Below, piece by piece: positions 26,132-34,377 of a stretch of 49,912 nucleotides of DNA. A program made the position numbers and the translations under genes. The stretch's first letter is position 1, and every line of letters starts with the position of its first letter. The notes under the pieces were generated by a model. The model had not been told where the DNA came from and searched no databases. It saw only the letters and a list, made by a program, of their open reading frames with translations. The stretch comes from an uncultured Cytophagaceae bacterium. Lineage in GTDB: Bacteria; Bacteroidota; Bacteroidia; Cytophagales; Spirosomataceae. The stretch lies in assembly GCA_903933935.1 (NCBI GenBank), contig CAIZMB010000094.1, positions 1-49,912 on the forward strand, read 5' to 3'.

Positions 26132-27313
26132 CTAGTGTTGTTTTTTTAATATAGATAGAAAATCAGCTGCTGAAAGGCCATAAAGACTTTTGCATGCAAA
26201 GTGAAATGTTTGTCTATTCTTAAATCCAGCTTCAAATGCTAGAGCTTCTATTGTATATTTTTTCCAAATTGGGTTGTGTTTTAACTCATCTTTTAGATAG
26301 GTAAGTCTGCAAGAATTAACAAACTCAGGAAAACTTTGGCCATGGGCTTGCTTGATAGATAATGATATTTGAGAAGCACTTATTCCTATTCTTTCTGAGA
26401 CATTGATAATTTTTAATTCTGGATTTAAGAAAACTAATTCTGTTTCAAATAAATTCTGAATTTTTAATATATGTTCTATTGGAATACTTTTTTTGGTCGT
26501 GGTGTTCACTTCAGAAAACTTTTCTAATTCTTTTTTGGTGAAAAATCCACTTAGTGTTGGACCCACTAGCATTTGTGGATTTAGAATTAAATAAAAAACT
26601 TCAAATAGGTAGTTGATTGAAAATATAATGTAGATAATGATTAATTCATAGGAAGATTTTATTCCTATTAAGTTCATAGTAACAAAATAATATACAATAA
26701 ATAGCACTGCTATAATTTTCATTGTAAAATCAATTAATATCCATTTGATGATAATATTATTGTTCCTTTTTAATATGCGAAAGCCTTTTGTTCTGAAGTA
26801 ACTGTATAGATCAAGACCTAGCCAAAATGAATATACTATTATTGAGAATCCTTTTAAATATGAATGTATTGACATGGGTAGCCAACCAAAATTACCGGTT
26901 GACGCGGAGAGATTTCCATTGCTAATAACATACCGAATTTCATTCAATTTCGCTTCTGGTGAACTAAAATAAAAAGGAATATATTCGACTATGTGGAACA
27001 AAAAAGGAGCGAAATGTAGTAAATAGATACTTTTAAATTTTCTGTTGGGATATAATAAAAATTTTTGAATAAGGACTGATAGCGGGCCTACAAGGTAAAT
27101 AGGTGGAGATAAAGACCTGAAAAAATAGGGGTGATTTAAAATATTATCTTCTGTTAAATAGTAAGAGATTATGAGTGTAATGGACAGTGCAGTAAATTGA
27201 ATTCCTAATAGTTTAGAAGCGATTAGCCCTTTTCTTAAGATTAAATTTATTCCAAATAGAAAAAACAACGTTCCCAGGCAGAAGTGAAAGATGACCGCTA
27301 AATACTCCGTCAT
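26132..27313 (-). CDS. AraC-family regulator with N-terminal membrane domain
   Basis: A 393-residue protein with seven or eight hydrophobic helices (about 1-240) followed by a cytoplasmic linker and an AraC-type DNA-binding domain with two helix-turn-helix motifs (about 300-393; ISASQISLSIKQAHGQSFPEFVNSCRL and IEALAFEAGFKNRQTFHFACKSLYG). A membrane-bound one-component sensor is inferred; the signal is unknown. The ATG at 27313 is used: it starts the hydrophobic domain, whereas a longer open frame to 27406 overlaps aroK and adds a basic stretch without homology. It is downstream of aroK in the same direction and could share its transcript. Very AT-rich codons compared with its neighbours may hint at a different history. 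Confidence 0.85.
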   Translation of the reverse strand: MTEYLAVIFHFCLGTLFFLFGINLILRKGLIASKLLGIQFTALSITLIISYYLTEDNILNHPYFFRSLSPPIYLVGPLSVLIQKFLLYPNRKFKSIYLLHFAPFLFHIVEYIPFYFSSPEAKLNEIRYVISNGNLSASTGNFGWLPMSIHSYLKGFSIIVYSFWLGLDLYSYFRTKGFRILKRNNNIIIKWILIDFTMKIIAVLFIVYYFVTMNLIGIKSSYELIIIYIIFSINYLFEVFYLILNPQMLVGPTLSGFFTKKELEKFSEVNTTTKKSIPIEHILKIQNLFETELVFLNPELKIINVSERIGISASQISLSIKQAHGQSFPEFVNSCRLTYLKDELKHNPIWKKYTIEALAFEAGFKNRQTFHFACKSLYGLSAADFLSILKKQH

Positions 27314-27375
27314 TATTTGGTATATTTTTAGAACAATGCGTAATCTAGTAAAAAGTATTTGTACTTTTTGAAATT

Positions 27376-27894
27376 TTAAACCGGAATATACTGATCCAAC
27401 AACCAAAGGAGTTGGGTCACGGATATTTCGCCATCCACTTGAATATCTGCTTGCTTATAAAAGGGCAAGCGATCTTCAAAAGTCTTTTTGATCGTATCGA
27501 TCACCGCTTCTTCACTTTGGCTTTTGTCTAATAGGGGTCTATTGTTTCCTTGGGCTTTGTATAATCTTTTCGCTAGGTCGTTTACATCAACATTAAGGAA
27601 AATGCTTACTCCATTATTTTTGATGAATTCCATGTTATCGTTAAAACAAGGAACTCCGCCACCGGTCGCTATGACCATCGATTGATCAGGTTGGAAACCG
27701 TGCAAGGTCTTTTTTTCTAAATCTCTAAAGTGGCTTTCTCCTTGGCCAGAAAATATTTCTGATATGGTTTTTTGCTCACGGGTTTCGATTAATTTGTCCA
27801 TGTCAGTAAAGCTGTAACCCAAATTTCTAGCTAATTCTTTCCCTAATGTACTTTTCCCCGATGAGGGCATTCCAATTAAATAAATATTTTTCAT
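27376..27894 (-). CDS. aroK: Shikimate kinase
   Basis: Phosphorylates shikimate in aromatic amino-acid synthesis. It has 172 residues. The Walker A loop GMPSSGKST is at 8-16, the shikimate-binding DMDKLIE is near 32, FRDLEKKTL and ATGGGVP follow, and the lid Arg is in GNNRPLL. It overlaps the DoxX-like gene upstream by 4 bases, so translation is coupled. aroQ of the same pathway lies about 9 kb away in another operon. Confidence 0.95.
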   Translation of the reverse strand: MKNIYLIGMPSSGKSTLGKELARNLGYSFTDMDKLIETREQKTISEIFSGQGESHFRDLEKKTLHGFQPDQSMVIATGGGVPCFNDNMEFIKNNGVSIFLNVDVNDLAKRLYKAQGNNRPLLDKSQSEEAVIDTIKKTFEDRLPFYKQADIQVDGEISVTQLLWLLDQYIPV

Positions 27895-29003
27895 TCTTGC
27901 ACTTTTGTTAAACGTTCTTCAATTTCATTGGCACTCGGCAATTGAAAAGCGGACCACTTTCCTTTTACGGTTCCATCTTTTAATACCCAAATTCCTGGAC
28001 TAGACCTAATAATTGTTTTTAATACTTTGACGTCAGCTGATAAAGCAGGGAAGCTTAATTGATACCGATGCCTTAGTTCATTGACTTCTGCATCAGTAGA
28101 TGCGGAAACCAACCAAACTGATATTTTTTTCTTTTCTAATTCCTTAGCTAAAATACTGATACCGGTGAATGCTTTTTCATAGGTATGATGTAGGTTAGGT
28201 ACGATCACCATGACCCGATTTCCTTTAAAGCTTTCTTTCGTAAAATCAGTGGTATCGCCTTCCGCCCATAAATGGTAGTCGGTGATGAGCGGCCTCGCTT
28301 CTTTCTCATTGATGGCCTTCATTGAAATAAACTTAGCTAAAGTGTCAGTAGGCATCTCCAATAATTCAGTTTCTTTGCCATTAATTTGATACAAATAACT
28401 AAATTTCAAAGCTTCCCTCTCTTTCATATTTTGAGGAATATTTTCTCCTATCGCATAAGGCAGGCTATCGATTTTTGGTAAATAAAAATACGAGTAAACG
28501 CCAATCCCTACACTAATGACCATACTGACTACCACGATTTTCAACGTGCGCTCGTTTTTATTGGCCTTCTCACTAAAAAATAAGCTGACCGTTAATAGAA
28601 TCAGGAATATATCTTTTCCAAAAGAAGTCCATGGCGTAAGCTTAATGGCTTCACCAAAGCATCCGCAGTCGGTAACTTTATTGAAATACGCTGAATAAAA
28701 AGTCAAAAAACTAAAGAAGAGCAATATGGAAAAAATCGCCCAAAGGGTTTTCTTGGCCCGATAATTAAACCACAGTGCAATCGCTAAAACGACTTCTAAG
28801 CTACTTAGTATAATGGAGAGAATTAATGCATAAGGAATCCAGAATTTCCAGAAGCCTGACATTATTGGAAAATCCACTGAAAACACATCAAAATATTCCT
28901 CTAGTTTTAACTGGGTCCCGATAGGGTCATTCAGTTTAATAAACCCTGAAAAAAGGAATATGCTGACCAGTAAAAAGGTGGCAATTTTCGCGTAACGCTG
29001 CAT
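27891..29003 (-). CDS. DoxX/MauE-like membrane protein with C-terminal thioredoxin-like domain (BT_3928 type)
   Basis: A 370-residue protein with four or five N-terminal membrane helices (about 1-165) carrying SGFIKLNDPIGTQLKLEEYFDVF, the start pattern of Bacteroidota DoxX/MauE proteins, and a paired-Cys segment TDCGCFGEAIKLTPWTSFGKD typical of MauE-like thiol-transfer proteins. Residues 185-370 form a soluble domain with thioredoxin-fold strands (RVMVIVPNLH, KISVWLVSASTDAEVNEL, SSPGIWVLKDGTVKGKW) but no CxxC. A redox role at the inner membrane is inferred. The gene sits between DUF1599 (6 bases) and aroK (overlap). Confidence 0.8.
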   Translation of the reverse strand: MQRYAKIATFLLVSIFLFSGFIKLNDPIGTQLKLEEYFDVFSVDFPIMSGFWKFWIPYALILSIILSSLEVVLAIALWFNYRAKKTLWAIFSILLFFSFLTFYSAYFNKVTDCGCFGEAIKLTPWTSFGKDIFLILLTVSLFFSEKANKNERTLKIVVVSMVISVGIGVYSYFYLPKIDSLPYAIGENIPQNMKEREALKFSYLYQINGKETELLEMPTDTLAKFISMKAINEKEARPLITDYHLWAEGDTTDFTKESFKGNRVMVIVPNLHHTYEKAFTGISILAKELEKKKISVWLVSASTDAEVNELRHRYQLSFPALSADVKVLKTIIRSSPGIWVLKDGTVKGKWSAFQLPSANEIEERLTKVQE

Positions 29004-29009
29004 AATTTA

Positions 29010-29588
29010 TTACTGTTGGGCTTGTTGGCTTTGTTCCTCTTTCAATTTTATCAAACAAAATACGGCATAGTTTAGCATATCTTGGTAGTTGGCTTCCACC
29101 CCCTCCGATACCAAAGTAACGCCTAAATTATTCTCAATTTGCTTCGTTCTAAATATTTTCATTAGAATTAAATCGGTCATGCTACTAACCCGCATATCTC
29201 TCCATGCTTCCCCATAATCGTGATTTTTATTTCTTAAAAGCTCTAATGTAATTTCTACTTGATCATCGTAAATGCCACCTAATTCTTCTGGTGAAAACTC
29301 CATTTGATCTGAATTCTCAAGCGTTTTTTGGATTAATGCGATAATGCAATAATTGATGATGCCGATAAACTCGCCTTCAATTCCATCCACGATTTTTTGT
29401 TGGCCCTTATCCTGAATACTGCGTATTCTTTGTGCCTTGATAAAAATTTGGTCGGTTAGGCTGGGTAAACGTAAAATTCTCCAAGAAGTCCCGTAATCTT
29501 TGTTTTTTTTATCAAACAAGGCTTTGCAGTGTGAAATTACTTGTCGATATTCGATTTCGGTTTGGGAAGGCGAAGAGTCCCGATTCAT
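29010..29588 (-). CDS. DUF1599 protein with two tandem copies of the domain
   Basis: A 192-residue cytoplasmic protein. The domain occurs twice: KNKDYGTSWRILRLPSLTDQIFIKAQRI (about 33-60) is echoed by KNHDYGEAWRDMRVSSMTDLILMKIFRT (about 120-147), each followed by a helix ending in NYxxxxLI. The family (nucleotide modification associated domain 1) is widespread in Bacteroidota; a link to modified nucleotides has been proposed from genome context, with no known reaction. It is divergent from folP and heads a minus-strand operon toward aroK. Confidence 0.85.
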   Translation of the reverse strand: MNRDSSPSQTEIEYRQVISHCKALFDKKNKDYGTSWRILRLPSLTDQIFIKAQRIRSIQDKGQQKIVDGIEGEFIGIINYCIIALIQKTLENSDQMEFSPEELGGIYDDQVEITLELLRNKNHDYGEAWRDMRVSSMTDLILMKIFRTKQIENNLGVTLVSEGVEANYQDMLNYAVFCLIKLKEEQSQQAQQ

Positions 29589-29630
29589 ATTACTTGGATT
29601 AGATTTCTATACTCACGTTTTTTTAGCCTA

Positions 29631-29638
29631 CAAAAATA
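29631..29638 (-). promoter_or_regulatory. -7 box upstream of the DUF1599 operon
   Basis: TATTTTTG on the minus strand, about 43 bases before the DUF1599 ATG, fits TAnnTTTG. The folP side shows only a one-mismatch match (TAAATTTC, 29650-29657). Confidence 0.45.
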
Positions 29639-29665
29639 TTTAAATTATCCTAAATTTCAGCTCAT

Positions 29666-30550
29666 TTGGATGCTCTTTTTCCAACTTTTAACACATTCTT
29701 TGTAAATGGTCAATTATTAGACCTAGGGGGTACTTTAAATTCTGCCATCTGTATGGGAATTTTAAATGTGACGCCTGATTCATTTTATGAGGGGAGTCGA
29801 ATTAATTCCGTGGACGCAGCCTTGAAACAAGCTGAAAAAATGATTTCGGAGGGGGTAAGGATTTTAGACATTGGAGGTCACTCGACTCGGCCTGGTGCAG
29901 AACCAGTCGGTGAAAAGGAAGAGATTAGTCGCGTAGTTCCTATCATTGAGGCTCTGCACAAGCGATTTCCCACACTGATTATATCCATTGATACCTACCG
30001 ATTATCCGTTGCCAAAGCTGCATTTGATGCTGGTGCTCACATACTTAATGATATCGGCGGGGGCCAAATGGATGTTGGCATTTTTGATTGGATTTGTTCC
30101 GCACAAATTCCTTATGTGCTAACGCATAGTGTCGGTAAATTTGAGGAGGTACATCATATTCCGACTTATGAGAATGTAGTTGAGGCTGTATGGTCTGATT
30201 TAGCTAAAAAAGTCCAATATCTAAGGTCGAAAGGATTGAAAAATTTGCTTATAGATCCTGGTTTTGGGTTTTCTAAGTCTTTGGATCATAACTATGAACT
30301 ATTATCTAAATTGGGTCAGTTTAAACTATTGGGCGCACCCATCATGGTTGGGCTTTCGCGGAAGACCATGATTTATAAATATTTACACATAGATGCGGAT
30401 CAATCCTTAAATGGAAGCACTGCTTTGCATGCAATCGCTTTGAACAAAGGGGCTAATATTTTAAGGGTTCATGACGTAAAAGAAGCCATGGAGGTTATTA
30501 AATTAGTTCATAAATTAAAACAATATGGCGTATCAGATATTTGTGAATGA
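29666..30550 (+). CDS. folP: Dihydropteroate synthase
   Basis: Joins p-aminobenzoate to the pterin pyrophosphate in folate synthesis. It has 294 residues. Conserved loops: MGILNVTPDSFYEGSRI (31-47), LDIGGHSTRPGA, IISIDTYRLSVAKAAFDAGAHILNDIGGG, and the C-terminal LVGLSRK-like segment VGLSRKTMIY. The start is a TTG at 29666, the only in-frame start codon before the first conserved loop other than the internal Met. Its last 26 bases overlap the class IV PLP enzyme. It is divergent from DUF1599 across a 77-base gap. Confidence 0.93.
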   Translation: MDALFPTFNTFFVNGQLLDLGGTLNSAICMGILNVTPDSFYEGSRINSVDAALKQAEKMISEGVRILDIGGHSTRPGAEPVGEKEEISRVVPIIEALHKRFPTLIISIDTYRLSVAKAAFDAGAHILNDIGGGQMDVGIFDWICSAQIPYVLTHSVGKFEEVHHIPTYENVVEAVWSDLAKKVQYLRSKGLKNLLIDPGFGFSKSLDHNYELLSKLGQFKLLGAPIMVGLSRKTMIYKYLHIDADQSLNGSTALHAIALNKGANILRVHDVKEAMEVIKLVHKLKQYGVSDICE

Positions 30551-31343
30551 TGCTTGGGTTGCCCCAGAAAAGGCTCATGTTAGCGTTAAAGACATTGGTT
30601 TTCTTCGTGGATATGGCATTTTTGATTTTTTTAGAATCATGGATGGTCAGGCGATTTTTATGTCGGATCATTTGGATCGATTTCTTTCCTCTGCTCAAAA
30701 AATGGGAATACAACATGAGTATTCCAAAGCTGATTTGGCCGATTTGATAGGCCAATTAGCACTTGTGGCTCAGGATTCTTGCTTAGGGGTTAAACTCGTT
30801 TTAACAGGTGGGGATAGTTTAAATGGGTTTGAGCCCATGGAAGGTGGATCTAACTTATTTGTCTTTCCTGGGGTTTTCTCTTTTGCTAATCCCTTGGATG
30901 GGATGCACCTAATCAGTCAAAAATACCATCGGGAAATGGCGGACATAAAGTCTTTGAACTATGCGTTTGCCATCAGGCATTGGGCCGAAGTGAAAAATAG
31001 GGGAGGGAATGACTTACTATATTATACCGATGAATGCGGGGTTTCTGAATCGTCTAGGAGTAATTTATTTTTCGTGAAGTCAGACATTATTTACACTCCG
31101 GGCCAACAAATTTTAGAGGGGATTACCCGAAGTCATGTGTTGTCTTTGGCCTCTCAGGAATTTGAAGTGCGGGTGGGTGATTACTCGGTAGATGATTTTT
31201 TATCGGCAGACGAAGTTTTTACGACTGGTAGTACTAAACGTGTTTTGCCTATTTTCTCCATCGACGGGAAACAAATAAATGGCGGCCAGCGAGGCAAAAT
31301 AACCTCACATTTATATGATCTATTCGTTAAATCTGAGTGCTAA
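30525..31343 (+). CDS. Class IV PLP-dependent aminotransferase/lyase
   Basis: A 272-residue fold-type IV PLP enzyme. The N-terminal SVKDIGFLRGYGIFDFFR matches the family. Lys in DIKSLNYAFAIRH (about residue 145) is the expected Schiff-base residue. NDLLYYTDECGVSESSRSNLFFV and EGITRSHVL bind the cofactor, and the C-terminal EVFTTGSTKRVLPI completes the site. Members are branched-chain aminotransferases, D-amino-acid aminotransferases and aminodeoxychorismate lyase (PabC). The 26-base overlap with folP favours PabC, which would supply p-aminobenzoate; the sequence motifs alone do not decide. The stop interlocks with mogA (shared CTAA). Confidence 0.85.
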   Translation: MAYQIFVNDAWVAPEKAHVSVKDIGFLRGYGIFDFFRIMDGQAIFMSDHLDRFLSSAQKMGIQHEYSKADLADLIGQLALVAQDSCLGVKLVLTGGDSLNGFEPMEGGSNLFVFPGVFSFANPLDGMHLISQKYHREMADIKSLNYAFAIRHWAEVKNRGGNDLLYYTDECGVSESSRSNLFFVKSDIIYTPGQQILEGITRSHVLSLASQEFEVRVGDYSVDDFLSADEVFTTGSTKRVLPIFSIDGKQINGGQRGKITSHLYDLFVKSEC

Positions 31344-31867
31344 TTCGACGGAGGCCTGAAGGCTTTCATATTGGCTTCATTGCAAACTAAATAGGGGCCT
31401 TCGATTAAATCGATGCAATAGGGAATAGCTGGGAAAACCGCCTCAAGACACTGCCTAATAGCTTTTGGTTTTCCTGGTAAATTAACAATTAACGTATTTC
31501 CTCGAATGCCGGCCGTTTGCCTACTCAGAATGGCCGTAGGTACAAATGCTAAACTAACTTGGCGCATTAACTCGCCAAATCCCGGTAACATTTTTTGGCA
31601 TATCGCTTCTGTTGCTTCAGGCGTAACATCTCTAATGGAGGGTCCCGTTCCACCTGTGGTGATGATCAGACACGTTTTTTCTATGTCGGCCATATGGGTC
31701 ATGGCTTGTTCCAATTGCTTTTGCTCATCCGGAATGACATTATAGACTAGCTCAAATTCACTGATGAGGTATTCATGGAGAAGCTCGACCACAGCTTTGC
31801 CTGGAATATCTTCATAAATTCCTTGGCTTGCTCGGTCCGAAACATTGATTACCCCTATTTTGATCAT
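31340..31867 (-). CDS. mogA: MogA/MoaB-family molybdopterin adenylyltransferase
   Basis: Adenylates molybdopterin before molybdenum insertion. It has 175 residues from the ATG at 31867; this start gives the family N-terminus MIKIGVINVSDRASQG and overlaps the tcdA stop by 4 bases, whereas a longer frame to 31966 adds an unrelated basic stretch inside tcdA. Motifs: IITTGGTGPSIRDVTPEA (about 85-102) and IVNLPGKPKAIRQCLE. No other molybdenum-cofactor genes lie nearby. MogA and MoaB cannot be told apart with certainty here. Confidence 0.85.
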   Translation of the reverse strand: MIKIGVINVSDRASQGIYEDIPGKAVVELLHEYLISEFELVYNVIPDEQKQLEQAMTHMADIEKTCLIITTGGTGPSIRDVTPEATEAICQKMLPGFGELMRQVSLAFVPTAILSRQTAGIRGNTLIVNLPGKPKAIRQCLEAVFPAIPYCIDLIEGPYLVCNEANMKAFRPPSN

Positions 31868-32658
31868 TGCTTTTTTGGTTTTCGGCTTTGGTTCATGTGG
31901 GCCTTTAGTCTTTTTTCCATGGGAATTTCTTCGTTTAAAATATCCCGAATGACCACTGACGCACAAGCCCCACCAAAAGCGGCAGGTAAATAGGATATGG
32001 TTCCATAAGCTGATTTTTTAAAATTAGAACCATCCGTTAAAATAAGGGATTCGTCTCGTACTTTTTCTAAAGAAAATACAGCTTTTATTCCTCTTCCGAC
32101 GCCCAGTCTCCTAATTCGTTTTCTGACCAAAGCGGCTAAATAACATTCTCTCGTGTCTAATAAATCCGTGGTTCTAAGTTTTGTTGGATCTAATTTACCA
32201 CCTGCCCCCATGGAACTTACTATTTTGAGCTCAAGCTCATAGGCTGTTTTTAGTAAAGTTAATTTAGGCGTTACGGAATCAATACAATCCATGACGTAAT
32301 CGAAATGCGTAGTTTCTAATATTTCTTTGGCCGCATCAGGACTCAAAAATGTTTCATGTGCATGTAAAACTAAATCAGGATTAATGGCCATTAATCGTTC
32401 GGCCATAATTTTCACTTTGGCCACTCCATGATTGGTCGCAAGTGCAGGTAATTGGCGGTTGCGGTTTGTCGGATCCACCACATCTCCGTCGACAATTGTC
32501 ATGGTACCAATTCCAGCTCTGGCGATAAATTCAGCTGCAAAGGATCCGACACCTCCGAGGCCAACAATCAATACATGAGCGGATTGTAATTTTTGAATGC
32601 CCTCAGGGCCGATTAACAATTCTGAGCGACTAAGCCAACTTAAATCTTTTGAATGCAT
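31864..32658 (-). CDS. tcdA: tRNA threonylcarbamoyladenosine dehydratase
   Basis: ThiF/E1-like enzyme that cyclises t6A37 of tRNA to ct6A using ATP. It has 264 residues. The nucleotide-binding GLGGVGSFAAEFIARAGIG lies near 32-50, the VDPTNRNRQLPA motif follows, then the family segment MDCIDSVTPKLTLL and SSMGAGGKLDPT. C-terminal GTISYLPAAFGGACASVVIRDIL is typical of TcdA. It sits 1 base after the glycosyltransferase gene and overlaps mogA. tsaE, needed for the t6A precursor, is in the same window at 39676. Confidence 0.92.
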   Translation of the reverse strand: MHSKDLSWLSRSELLIGPEGIQKLQSAHVLIVGLGGVGSFAAEFIARAGIGTMTIVDGDVVDPTNRNRQLPALATNHGVAKVKIMAERLMAINPDLVLHAHETFLSPDAAKEILETTHFDYVMDCIDSVTPKLTLLKTAYELELKIVSSMGAGGKLDPTKLRTTDLLDTRECYLAALVRKRIRRLGVGRGIKAVFSLEKVRDESLILTDGSNFKKSAYGTISYLPAAFGGACASVVIRDILNEEIPMEKRLKAHMNQSRKPKKQ

Positions 32659-32659
32659 G

Positions 32660-33613
32660 CTAAGAAACTTCTTCCTTGATTTTATAATCTGTTGTTTTGT
32701 CGGAGTTTGTAATTAATAATTCGCCAATAAAACCAGCTAAGAATAATTGGACCCCTAAAATGATCGCAACTAAGGCTAAATAAAATAAGGGATTATCCGT
32801 GACATTCCTATATTTTAGGTGCTTAGTGATATTGTACAATTTTTCGCCGATCAACCATGTAGTTAGAATAGTCCCTGAGAAAAAGGAAAAAATCCCCAAG
32901 CTCCCAAAAAGATGCATGGGCCTTTTTCCAAACGCCTGCACAAATGAGATGGAAAGAAGGTCTAGGAATCCGAAAATAAAACGTTCTAATCCAAATTTGG
33001 TCACGCCATATTTTCTAGCTTGATGTTGAACAACTTTTTCTCCAATCTTAGTAAATCCATTCCATTTTGCTTGAACGGGGATATAGCGGTGCATTTCTCC
33101 ATACAGTCGGAGTGTCTTGACCACTTCTTTTTTATAGGCTTTTAACCCACAATTGAAATCATTTAGCTGTACGCCAGATAATGTTCTGGTTGCAGCATTA
33201 TATAATTTTGTGGGTATTGTTTTTGAAATAGGGTCAAATCTTTTTTGCTTCCAACCAGAAACAAGGTCATAATCTTGTTCTTTGACCATTTGATAAAGCA
33301 CTGGAATTTCATCTGGAGAATCTTGCAAATCAGCATCCATGGTAATGACTACGTCGCCTTGCGCTCGAGAAAATCCTTCATGCAGAGCAGCTGATTTGCC
33401 ATAATTTCTAGCAAAACAAATACCTTTAACAGGTTTATATTCTTTAGATAAGGAATTAATTACCTCCCATGACGCATCGGTGCTTCCATCATTGATAAAA
33501 ATAAGCTCGTAGGAAAACGAGTTTGTTTTCATTACTTGATCTATCCAAGCGGTAAGTTCTGGTAAGGATTCAGCTTCGTTGAAAAGAGGAACAAGAATAG
33601 ATATTTGCAACAT
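32660..33613 (-). CDS. Family 2 glycosyltransferase, polyprenyl-phosphate type (GtrB/DPM-like)
   Basis: A 317-residue inner-membrane enzyme. The N-terminal GT-A domain has VPLFNEAESLPEL, INDGSTDASWEVI, the catalytic VITMDADLQDSPDEI (DxD type) and DFNCGLKAYKKEV. Two C-terminal hydrophobic helices lie at about 230-255 and 270-295. This matches enzymes that transfer a sugar to undecaprenyl phosphate (GtrB/DpmA group). Acceptor and sugar are inferred from the family only. There are no glycan-assembly genes next to it; it starts a unit with tcdA and mogA. Confidence 0.9.
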   Translation of the reverse strand: MLQISILVPLFNEAESLPELTAWIDQVMKTNSFSYELIFINDGSTDASWEVINSLSKEYKPVKGICFARNYGKSAALHEGFSRAQGDVVITMDADLQDSPDEIPVLYQMVKEQDYDLVSGWKQKRFDPISKTIPTKLYNAATRTLSGVQLNDFNCGLKAYKKEVVKTLRLYGEMHRYIPVQAKWNGFTKIGEKVVQHQARKYGVTKFGLERFIFGFLDLLSISFVQAFGKRPMHLFGSLGIFSFFSGTILTTWLIGEKLYNITKHLKYRNVTDNPLFYLALVAIILGVQLFLAGFIGELLITNSDKTTDYKIKEEVS

Positions 33614-33632
33614 ATACGGATGTTTCTACAAA

Positions 33633-33640
33633 CAAAAATA
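33633..33640 (-). promoter_or_regulatory. -7 box upstream of the glycosyltransferase gene
   Basis: TATTTTTG on the minus strand, about 20 bases before the ATG, fits TAnnTTTG. It suggests an internal promoter for glycosyltransferase-tcdA-mogA inside the aroQ-to-mogA gene run. Confidence 0.4.
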
Positions 33641-33660
33641 CAAAAACATGTGGTTAATTT

Positions 33661-34377
33661 TTATTCGAAGATTAAATAGTAGGGATAAAGCAATAATTTA
33701 AACGCTTCTGAATATTCATTTTTTTCATCTTTGATGTATAAGTTTTCAATGGCTAACTCTTCTTTATTAGTGGAGCCGAGACAAATCACCCGTAGGAGTT
33801 TTGATTTAGGAGTAGGAAATACATGTAGATATTGATGAACAAAAAGGTCATTTTTCTCTAGCTCTTTTTCAAATTTTTCCATCGCTTCTTTTGGGTAAAT
33901 GACTGCAAATTTCCCTCCAGGTTTTAACAGGTTTTTAATGGAACCAACCAAATCCACAAAATTCAATTCGTCATCATGTATGGCAATTTGTTTGTCTTCT
34001 AATGGAGTGGGAAGGTGATTTGAGAAAAATGGTGGATTCGAAATGATGAAATCGTACCGATTGTTTGTGGATAACGAACGTATATCTGAATTAATTACCT
34101 GAATCTGATTTTTGAATGGGCTGTTTTTTACATTCTCTAATGCAATAGTTGCAACATCTTGATGAATTTCAATCGCATCAATATTCGCATCTGGATTGGA
34201 TTGAGCAAGCATACAGGCCAATAAACCGCACCCAGTTCCTATGTCTAAGATTTTTCCTTGGGCAAATGGGTGAGCCCATGCACCCAATAAGCAAGCCTCA
34301 GTACTTATTTTTAATCCCGGATTACCGTGGACTAAGGAAAATTGTTTGAAGGTGAAGACCGATCTATTTCCTCCCAT
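33661..34377 (-). CDS. trmN6: tRNA1(Val) (adenine37-N6)-methyltransferase
   Basis: A 238-residue SAM-dependent methyltransferase of the TrmN6/YfiC type, which makes m6A37 in tRNA-Val. FTFKQFSLVHGNPGLKISTEACLLGAW is the family N-terminus, DIGTGCGLLACMLA (motif I) binds SAM, and IISNPPFF (NPPF) is the N6-adenine active site. The start at 34377 overlaps the rnhA end by 14 bases. A third tRNA-modification gene in the window beside tcdA and tsaE. Confidence 0.9.
   Translation of the reverse strand: MGGNRSVFTFKQFSLVHGNPGLKISTEACLLGAWAHPFAQGKILDIGTGCGLLACMLAQSNPDANIDAIEIHQDVATIALENVKNSPFKNQIQVINSDIRSLSTNNRYDFIISNPPFFSNHLPTPLEDKQIAIHDDELNFVDLVGSIKNLLKPGGKFAVIYPKEAMEKFEKELEKNDLFVHQYLHVFPTPKSKLLRVICLGSTNKEELAIENLYIKDEKNEYSEAFKLLLYPYYLIFE

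Noticed and set aside
27314-27406. An extended N-terminus for the AraC-type regulator.
   Set aside because: It overlaps aroK and adds a basic stretch before a clear membrane helix; the ATG at 27313 is the better start.
31868-31966. An extended N-terminus for mogA.
   Set aside because: The extra residues lie within tcdA; the ATG at 31867 gives the conserved MIKIGVINVSD start.
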